Assembly: GCF_003860345.1 (NCBI RefSeq) | Contig: NZ_CP034179.1 | Location: 4,262,001 to 4,326,000 of the forward strand | DNA from: Caenibius tardaugens NBRC 16725 | GTDB lineage: Bacteria; Pseudomonadota; Alphaproteobacteria; Sphingomonadales; Sphingomonadaceae | Reading direction: 5' to 3' | DNA length: 64,000 nt | Shown: positions 58,128 to 64,000 of the stretch, piece after piece | Position numbering within the stretch: the stretch's first letter is position 1 | Layout of the letters: each line of letters starts with the position of its first letter | Position numbers and translations under genes: made by a program | Notes under the pieces: model-generated | Seen by the model: only the letters and a program-made list of their open reading frames with translations | The model's database searches: none | Told to the model about the DNA's origin: nothing

Positions 58128-59525
58128 TTACAAACATGATGCATAAGATGCAGAAATATGTGCAATTAGTCCTTCGGCGCTAAAGGCCGGAGCGGCTCTC
58201 CTCGCGCTTTCACCATGCAGCCAGACGGCCTCGCACACAGCGGTTAGCGGATCTGTCCCCGCAGAAAGACGGCTGACAATCAGTCCGGCAAGAACATCGC
58301 CCGTTCCAGCCACGGATAGCCAGCTTGTCGCCGGCGGGGCCACGACGATTCGTCCATCCGGCACCGCAATCACCGTATCGGGGCCTTTGGCAACAATCAC
58401 CATGTCGCTCGCTGCAGCCAGCGCCTTGGCTGTCTGCAACTTGCATTCCCCTGCCACACCGTAAAGCTTCGCAAGCCGGGCAAGTTCGCCTTCGTGTGGA
58501 GTCGCGATGACAATGCCACGCTGGCCTGCCAGCATCTGCGGTTCCAGCAACATGAGCGCATCAGCATCCAGAACCAGAGGACCACGCCACCGGAGCACAG
58601 CCCGCAACCGTTCAACCATGGCTTCTGATCGTCCCATTCCCGGCCCGATCAGAACCGCCCCGATCCGCGCATCGTCCAGCACTTGATCCAGAGGATACGC
58701 CACGGTCACAAGATCGGCAGGACATTGGGGGAGGACCGCAGCGGTCGCCAGCTTCACATAGCCAGCCCCGCCCGCCATCGCAGCCTTGCTGGCCAGCAAT
58801 GTGGCCCCAGGCATCTCTCCGGCCACTACGAGCACCAGCCCTCGCGTATATTTGTGCGCATCGAGGGCGGGAACGGCCAATGCAGGCCTGCCCATCAGTT
58901 GCCCTGCCCCGTCCACCGCATCGACACCGATGGGAACAAGGCGGCGCTCGCCCATCATCGCGGCTGATGGCATCAGCCAATGTGCATATTTCCACGCACC
59001 CAGCGCCAATGTGACGTCGCACCTTGGCAGATCGCTGTTCAACGGCAATCCCGCATCGCCATCCACCCCGCTGGGCATGTCGATGGCGATCAGCCTGTCA
59101 TGGCTCGCCGCGAGATCGCCAAGCAGAGCTATCGCCGCCGGTTCCAGAGGACGGCTAAGGCCACTGCCAAACAGGCAATCGACGAGAACATCGCCTTTGG
59201 GCCCGGCATCTGCCGGTAGGACTGGGCCAGCAAATGCGGCGCGGGCATCACGGGCTGCAGAGGTTGCGGGATCAGACAGGGATACGACTGTGACATCGCC
59301 CCCTCGTGATCGCAAATGTTCTGCGATTACATAGCCATCGCCCCCATTATTCCCAGGACCACACAAGACAGTCACAGCACGATGACCGGCGATGCGCCAG
59401 AGATATTCGGCCCCGCCGCAACCGGCTGTGCGCATCAGACTGTCGACAGTTTCTCCGGCGTCGATCAGCGCCTGTTCCGCTGCGCGCATCTGGGCAACCG
59501 TCAGAATCTGATCAGGGTTGGGCAT
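58128..59525 (-). CDS. nnr: Bifunctional NAD(P)HX epimerase/dehydratase
   Basis: Metabolite-repair enzyme of 465 residues that restores hydrated NADH and NADPH. The N-terminal YjeF_N epimerase domain (about 1-210) has VTVLCGPGNNGGDGYVIAEHL. The C-terminal carbohydrate-kinase-like dehydratase has GPGMGRSEAMV, ATPHEGELARL and the SVAGTGDVLAGLI anion hole. The start overlaps the lipoprotein stop by 14 bases. Confidence 0.94.
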   Translation of the reverse strand: MPNPDQILTVAQMRAAEQALIDAGETVDSLMRTAGCGGAEYLWRIAGHRAVTVLCGPGNNGGDGYVIAEHLRSRGGDVTVVSLSDPATSAARDARAAFAGPVLPADAGPKGDVLVDCLFGSGLSRPLEPAAIALLGDLAASHDRLIAIDMPSGVDGDAGLPLNSDLPRCDVTLALGAWKYAHWLMPSAAMMGERRLVPIGVDAVDGAGQLMGRPALAVPALDAHKYTRGLVLVVAGEMPGATLLASKAAMAGGAGYVKLATAAVLPQCPADLVTVAYPLDQVLDDARIGAVLIGPGMGRSEAMVERLRAVLRWRGPLVLDADALMLLEPQMLAGQRGIVIATPHEGELARLAKLYGVAGECKLQTAKALAAASDMVIVAKGPDTVIAVPDGRIVVAPPATSWLSVAGTGDVLAGLIVSRLSAGTDPLTAVCEAVWLHGESARRAAPAFSAEGLIAHISASYASCL

Positions 59526-59883
59526 CGTGTTTCGCCAGGGTGACAGGGAAACGATAGCGATCTGCCTCCACCGCCAGTTCGAGCGTTTCGCCGGACAGGG
59601 TAGTGCGTGCCGTTACCGCGCCATCGGCCACGGCAAGACCATGCCCATCGTTCAGCACTTCAAATCGCCGGAAGCCACCGTCTGGATGACGCACGGTCAA
59701 CAACAACACCTCACCATGTCGACTGCGTTCCACTGCGCAATCGGCTGCGAAATCGGACGCACCATTCAGGGCGCAATCGAGACTTTCCGCGTCGGTGGCT
59801 GCAAGTGGGTACCCGTCACCGGAGGAGCAGGCCGAAAGCATCAGCAAGCCCCCCAGGCCGGCCAGATACCCGCCTTTCGCCAC
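59512..59883 (-). CDS. Small lipoprotein, unknown function
   Basis: A 123-residue protein with a lipoprotein signal (GLGGLLMLSAC, lipobox LSAC) and a short soluble domain containing two cysteines (CALNGASDFAADC) and beta-strand-like segments, HGEVLLLTVRHPDGGFRRF. I recognise no family by name. The frame reaches 60006, but GTG 59883, two bases after the ilvD stop, places the signal at the N-terminus. It overlaps the nnr start, so it is part of that transcript. Confidence 0.75.
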   Translation of the reverse strand: MAKGGYLAGLGGLLMLSACSSGDGYPLAATDAESLDCALNGASDFAADCAVERSRHGEVLLLTVRHPDGGFRRFEVLNDGHGLAVADGAVTARTTLSGETLELAVEADRYRFPVTLAKHDAQP

Positions 59884-59885
59884 TT

Positions 59886-61742
59886 TCAGGCGCGCTTGAT
59901 CTGCGAAAGATCGCGAACCGCCCCGCGTGCAGCACTGGTCGTCATCGCGGCGTACGCTTGCAAGGCGACCGAAACCTGCCGTTTGCGCGGCTTCACAGGC
60001 TGCCATGCGGCATCACCGCGGGCTTCCATCGCGACACGACGTGCGGCCAGTTCCTCATCGCCCACCAACAGGCTGATCGTCCGATTGGGAATATCGATCG
60101 CGATCGTATCGCCTGTTTCAACAAGACCGATAACGCCGCCTTCCGCAGCTTCGGGCGAAACATGTCCGATCGACAGGCCGGAGGTGCCGCCCGAGAAACG
60201 GCCATCGGTGATAAGCGCGCAGGCGGCCCCCAACCCTTTCGATTTCAGATAGCTGGTCGGATAAAGCATTTCCTGCATACCCGGCCCGCCGCGCGGCCCT
60301 TCATAGCGGATAACCACCACGTCACCGGCAACAACCTGCCCTGTCAGGATGGCGGCAACCGCAGCATCCTGGCTTTCGTAGACTTTGGCCGGACCGGAAA
60401 ACGTCAGGATTGATTCGTCCACGCCTGCCGTTTTGACAATGCAGCCATCCAGCGCGACATTACCGGAAAGAACTGCCAGCCCGCCGTCCTTGCTGAACGC
60501 GTGCTCCGCCGAACGGATGACCCCTTCCTTGCGATCAAGATCCAGCGATTCCCACCGGCGATTCTGGCTGAACGCGGTTTGCGTCGGAACGCCGCCCGGC
60601 GCCGCGAGGAAGAAATTCTGCACTTCCGCGTCGTTGGTCCGTCCAATATCCCAACGGTTCAGCGCATCGGCAAGCGTCACGCTATGTACCGTGGGCAGAT
60701 CGGTGTGCAGCAGGCCGGCGCGATCCAGTTCGCCCAGGATGGCCATGATCCCGCCTGCGCGGTGCACGTCTTCCATGTGGACATCGGCTTTCGCCGGGGC
60801 AACCTTCGACAGAACCGGAACCTTGCGCGAGAGCCTGTCAACGTCGGCCATCGTGAAATCAACTCCGGCTTCATAAGCCGCGGCCAGAAGATGCAACACG
60901 GTGTTGCTGGAACCGCCCATCGCGATATCCAGAGACATCGCGTTTTCAAAGGCCTTGAACCCGGCAATATTGCGCGGCAGCGCGCTTTCATCGTCCTGCT
61001 CGTAATACCGGCGGCAGAGATCGACCGCGAGACGCCCTGCCTCGAGGAAAAGGTTCTTGCGATCTGCGTGCGTTGCCAATGTCGAACCATTGCCCGGCAA
61101 AGACAGGCCCAGCGCTTCCGTCAGGCAGTTCATCGAATTGGCGGTGAACATTCCCGAACACGAACCGCATGTCGGGCATGCAGAACGCTCAATCGTCTGC
61201 ACTTCCTCGTCCGTGTAACTCTCATCCGCCGCGGCAACCATGGCGTCAACCAGATCGAGCGCATGCTCCTTGCCCCGCAGGATAACCTTGCCCGCCTCCA
61301 TCGGTCCGCCCGAAACGAACACGACCGGGATATTGATCCGCAGCGCCGCCATGAGCATGCCCGGCGTGATTTTGTCGCAATTGGAAATGCAGACCATGGC
61401 GTCAGCGCAATGCGCGTTGACCATGTATTCGACGCTATCAGCGATCAGATCGCGCGACGGCAGGCTGTAGAGCATCCCATCGTGGCCCATGGCAATGCCA
61501 TCATCGACCGCAATCGTGTTGAATTCTTTGGCAACACCACCTGCGGCCTCGATCTCGCGCGCGACCATCTGGCCCAAATCCTTCAGATGGACGTGGCCAG
61601 GAACGAACTGGGTAAAACTGTTCACCACGGCAATGATCGGCTTGCCGAAATCGCTATCCTTCATCCCGGTCGCACGCCAGAGGCCACGAGCACCGGCCAT
61701 ATTGCGGCCGTGAGTGGAAGTGCGGGAACGATAGGCGGGCAT
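59886..61742 (-). CDS. ilvD: Dihydroxy-acid dehydratase
   Basis: Fe-S dehydratase of branched-chain amino-acid synthesis, 618 residues, converting dihydroxy acids to 2-oxo acids. Cluster ligands are in [12 protein letters not shown] and [15 protein letters not shown]. The Mg/substrate region is [20 protein letters not shown] and the C-terminal [23 protein letters not shown] 61742 follows CCGGAG. No leader peptide or attenuator is evident in the 111 bases upstream. Confidence 0.96.
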   Translation of the reverse strand: MPAYRSRTSTHGRNMAGARGLWRATGMKDSDFGKPIIAVVNSFTQFVPGHVHLKDLGQMVAREIEAAGGVAKEFNTIAVDDGIAMGHDGMLYSLPSRDLIADSVEYMVNAHCADAMVCISNCDKITPGMLMAALRINIPVVFVSGGPMEAGKVILRGKEHALDLVDAMVAAADESYTDEEVQTIERSACPTCGSCSGMFTANSMNCLTEALGLSLPGNGSTLATHADRKNLFLEAGRLAVDLCRRYYEQDDESALPRNIAGFKAFENAMSLDIAMGGSSNTVLHLLAAAYEAGVDFTMADVDRLSRKVPVLSKVAPAKADVHMEDVHRAGGIMAILGELDRAGLLHTDLPTVHSVTLADALNRWDIGRTNDAEVQNFFLAAPGGVPTQTAFSQNRRWESLDLDRKEGVIRSAEHAFSKDGGLAVLSGNVALDGCIVKTAGVDESILTFSGPAKVYESQDAAVAAILTGQVVAGDVVVIRYEGPRGGPGMQEMLYPTSYLKSKGLGAACALITDGRFSGGTSGLSIGHVSPEAAEGGVIGLVETGDTIAIDIPNRTISLLVGDEELAARRVAMEARGDAAWQPVKPRKRQVSVALQAYAAMTTSAARGAVRDLSQIKRA

Positions 61743-61853
61743 GGTCAGAACTCCGGGTAAATCACGGTATCGGTTTGCTTGGCGGCCCTCTACCGCAGGT
61801 AAGGGTTCAGCCGAAGCGGAAAATACAGAGATAGGGATTCGTTCGCGGCATTC

Positions 61854-62585
61854 CTACCCGCCAAGCGCCAGCGCGACGCGATTGCATATCCGCACCAGCC
61901 GCTCCGCCCAAAGCGCCTGCATCTCAGCCGTCTCAATCCGGTCCTGCCGGATTTCCAAGCCGAAATAGTTGCGGCCGTCCGCTTCCGCATGGCGGTTCAT
62001 TGTCGCGTTAAGCAGCTTTCCCGAATAAGGAAGCTGGTCCCCCACTTCCAAGCCTTCCGCCTGAAGCAAAGGGATCGCAAGCCGGGCCGCGGCATCATTT
62101 GCGTTGTAAAGCACCCCACAATCCCAAGGTCGAATCTCTTCGGGATTGCTTGAAAGGTTTGGCGTAAAGCTATGCAATGATACGATAAGTAGCGGAGGAG
62201 ACGCGTCCAGAAGTTCCGCCAATGCCGTGTGATAGGGCCGAAAAAAGCGTGCCAAACGCGCTTCATGCCCATCGTGACCGAGCGCGTTCCCCGGTATCGC
62301 ATGGCCGTCGCTGGCAATCGGCACCACTCCGGGCGCGTGCTCCTCGCGGTTGAAATCACACACAAGCCGACTGACGTTGCCGAGAAATGCTGCGATTCCA
62401 GCACGTTCTGTCATCTGCTCGGCGACGCCCGCAACGCCAAGATCTATGGCGATATGGTTGGAAAGCAGCGCGGGATCGATACCCAGATCGATGTCATCCG
62501 GCACCGTGTTGGAGGCATGATCCGCCACGACCAGAATACCGCCGAAACGCGGTGTGCCCATGACTCGCCAGGCTTCAGCGTTCAT
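61854..62585 (-). CDS. N-formylglutamate amidohydrolase
   Basis: Hydrolase of 243 residues in the HutG/FGase family. The segments ILVVADHASNTVPDDI and SRLVCDFNREEHAPGVVP hold conserved metal and substrate residues, and LLIVSLHSFTPNL is the other core motif. In histidine breakdown it releases formate from N-formylglutamate, but no other hut gene is here. The frame reaches 62612; ATG 62585 overlaps the ispE stop. Confidence 0.88.
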   Translation of the reverse strand: MNAEAWRVMGTPRFGGILVVADHASNTVPDDIDLGIDPALLSNHIAIDLGVAGVAEQMTERAGIAAFLGNVSRLVCDFNREEHAPGVVPIASDGHAIPGNALGHDGHEARLARFFRPYHTALAELLDASPPLLIVSLHSFTPNLSSNPEEIRPWDCGVLYNANDAAARLAIPLLQAEGLEVGDQLPYSGKLLNATMNRHAEADGRNYFGLEIRQDRIETAEMQALWAERLVRICNRVALALGG

Positions 62586-63394
62586 CGCAACAGACCTGTC
62601 AGAGTCCACCATTCCGGATACTTCTTCCTTATTTCCATCAACGCATTATCCATGACGCCATGGCTTCGGAACAGAGCAAAACAACTTGCGCCCGAGCCGG
62701 ACATACGCGCCAAAAAGGCACCGGTGCCCCGCAGTTCCTCCAGCACTGTTGCGATGTCGGGACATAGCCCGATTGCCGCCGCTTCAAGATCGTTGCGACC
62801 TTCCAGCGCCATTCGACTGACCGGACCGACAGGCAAAGCGCCCCGATCCAGCCCATCCCAGTTTGCGAACACTGGCCCGGTGGGCATCGGCCTACGAGGG
62901 TTCACCAACAAAACCGGCGTTCCCGATAGATCGCTGTCGACGGGATGCAGGTCGGTTCCTGTACCAAGTCCGAGACACGTCAGGCTTTCGACGCAGGCGG
63001 GAACATCCGCCCCCAATCGTCCGGCCCGCACCATCCAGTCATCGGGCAGGCCATGCATACGTTCGATCAAGCGAAAAATCGCGCCGGCGTCGGCCGATCC
63101 ACCTCCCAGACCAGCCGCGACAGGCAGGTTCTTTTCAAGATGGATCGCGAGCCCTTCCGCTCGGGGGAGCGACGTCAACGCGCGGGAGACAATATTATCA
63201 AATGAACCAGTCAATTGCCCGGAGAACTCACCAGACAATGTCAACGCGTCAGCGACGGCGTTGCGCGCTGTCAGACGATCTCCGGCATCGACAAATGCAA
63301 AAACGGTTTCCAGTTCATGATAACCATCCTCGCGCCGCTTGCGAACATGCAGCGCGAGGTTGATCTTGGCATAGGCAGTTTCGGTAAAAGCCAA
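62582..63394 (-). CDS. ispE: 4-diphosphocytidyl-2-C-methyl-D-erythritol kinase
   Basis: GHMP kinase of the methylerythritol phosphate (isoprenoid) pathway, about 270 residues. The N-terminal TAYAKINLALHV and the ATP loop LPVAAGLGGGSADAGA are diagnostic, with a C-terminal RMSGSGASCFALF. The start is unsettled: TTG 63394 has GAGGA five bases upstream and gives the usual N-terminal length; GTG 63406, overlapping the previous stop, is the alternative. Confidence 0.92.
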   Translation of the reverse strand: MAFTETAYAKINLALHVRKRREDGYHELETVFAFVDAGDRLTARNAVADALTLSGEFSGQLTGSFDNIVSRALTSLPRAEGLAIHLEKNLPVAAGLGGGSADAGAIFRLIERMHGLPDDWMVRAGRLGADVPACVESLTCLGLGTGTDLHPVDSDLSGTPVLLVNPRRPMPTGPVFANWDGLDRGALPVGPVSRMALEGRNDLEAAAIGLCPDIATVLEELRGTGAFLARMSGSGASCFALFRSHGVMDNALMEIRKKYPEWWTLTGLLR

Positions 63395-63402
63395 GCCCGT
63401 CC

Positions 63403-64000
63403 TCACATATTGGGATAGTTCGGCCCGCCGCCACCTTCCGGCGTGACCCAATCGATATTCTGGGTCGGATCCTTGATGTCACAGGTCTTGCAGTGAACGC
63501 AATTTTGCGCGTTGATCTGCAAACGCGGTTCCCCTTCATCGATACCGACGAACTCATAGACCCCTGCCGGGCAGTATCTTGCTTCCGGCCCGGCATAAAC
63601 GGGCAGGTTAATCTGCGTCGGAACCGCGGGGTCCTTAAGCTGCAGATGGCACGGCTGGTCTTCCTCGTGGTTGGTGAACGAGAACGAAACCGATGTCAGG
63701 CGATCGAAACTGATCACACCATCGGGCTTGGGATACTTGATCGGCTCGAACAAGTCCGCACGCAGGGTCTCAGAAGCATCGGTATGATGCTTCATCGCCG
63801 GGAAAATCGGCATCTTGAGATAGCGCAGCCACATGTCCACGTTGGCGAGCGCGGCGCCAAACAGGTCACCGTTGAACTTGGCGAGCAGCGGCTCGGCATT
63901 CTGAACCAGCTTCAGTTCGCTGGCGATCCAGCTATCGCGCACGGCATCATCGAACGCGTTCAGTTCGTCATGCTCACGGTTAGCGGCAACAGCGGCGGCG
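63403..64000 (-). CDS. Electron-transfer flavoprotein:ubiquinone oxidoreductase, C-terminal part
   Basis: The frame is open from the right edge, so the start lies outside the window; 198 residues plus stop are visible. The [4Fe-4S] ligands appear as CPAGVYEF and NCVHCKTCDIKDP, followed by the conserved TQNIDWVTPEGGGGPNYPNM ending. The enzyme passes electrons from acyl-CoA and other dehydrogenases to ubiquinone. Its stop overlaps the ispE start region. Confidence 0.93.
   Translation of the reverse strand, partial: AAAVAANREHDELNAFDDAVRDSWIASELKLVQNAEPLLAKFNGDLFGAALANVDMWLRYLKMPIFPAMKHHTDASETLRADLFEPIKYPKPDGVISFDRLTSVSFSFTNHEEDQPCHLQLKDPAVPTQINLPVYAGPEARYCPAGVYEFVGIDEGEPRLQINAQNCVHCKTCDIKDPTQNIDWVTPEGGGGPNYPNM

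Noticed and set aside
61743-61853. Attenuator or T-box upstream of ilvD
   Set aside because: No leader peptide with branched-chain codons and no terminator hairpin seen.
1-64000. CRISPR arrays, insertion sequences, integrases or prophage genes
   Set aside because: No regularly spaced repeats, transposase motifs or phage structural proteins were seen; the accessory content is limited to the EPS locus.

Overview
The window looks like a chromosomal segment from a sphingomonad (Alphaproteobacteria, Sphingomonadales). The basis is the GC-rich coding style, the fourteen-gene nuo operon followed by birA-coaX-rnj, the rne/amidase/PBP1A/prfB neighbourhood, and an exosortase A (XrtA) exopolysaccharide cluster. 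No rRNA, tRNA, CRISPR array, insertion sequence or prophage was seen. Genus cannot be fixed from this sequence alone.

Layout. (1) 1-18454, mostly minus strand: respiratory complex I, nuoABCDE-FGHIJKLMN. Two small extra genes (a 60-residue membrane protein and an NTF2-like protein) sit between nuoD and nuoE. The transcript runs on through birA, coaX, RNase J and a DUF1467 membrane protein. (2) 18659-25268: thiolase, SH3-domain protein, 2-hydroxyacid dehydrogenase, ammonium channel, nitronate monooxygenase-like flavoprotein and a lipoprotein methyltransferase. (3) 25265-33965: prfB, a periplasmic peroxiredoxin, PBP1A and an N-acetylmuramoyl-L-alanine amidase on minus, divergent from a large RNase E with a leader of about 0.5 kb. 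(4) 34026-37181: a methyltransferase, an isolated sdhB, a hotdog thioesterase and zapE.

(5) 37217-56941 is the accessory core. A DSF-synthase-like (RpfF) crotonase borders a tightly packed minus-strand XrtA/EPS operon. In transcription order this runs: export lipoprotein, chain-length protein, tyrosine kinase, outer-membrane protein, ATPase, deacetylase, FemAB protein, glycosyltransferase, XrtA-EpsI fusion, asparagine-synthase-like amidotransferase. Upstream of it is a module of an AMP-forming ligase and a fold-type-III PLP decarboxylase (minus), divergent from a GNAT/FemAB-like transferase, an acyl carrier protein and two alpha/beta hydrolases (plus). I infer that the module could load an amino acid on the carrier protein, decarboxylate it there and pass the product to the envelope polymer or anchored proteins, by analogy with butirosin side-chain assembly. 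No PEP-CTERM substrate protein, two-component regulator or sugar-backbone glycosyltransferase set is in the window.

(6) 56910-64000, minus strand: TrmA/RlmD-type RNA methyltransferase, bifunctional NAD(P)HX repair enzyme, small lipoprotein, ilvD, N-formylglutamate amidohydrolase, ispE and the C-terminal part of electron-transfer flavoprotein:ubiquinone oxidoreductase.
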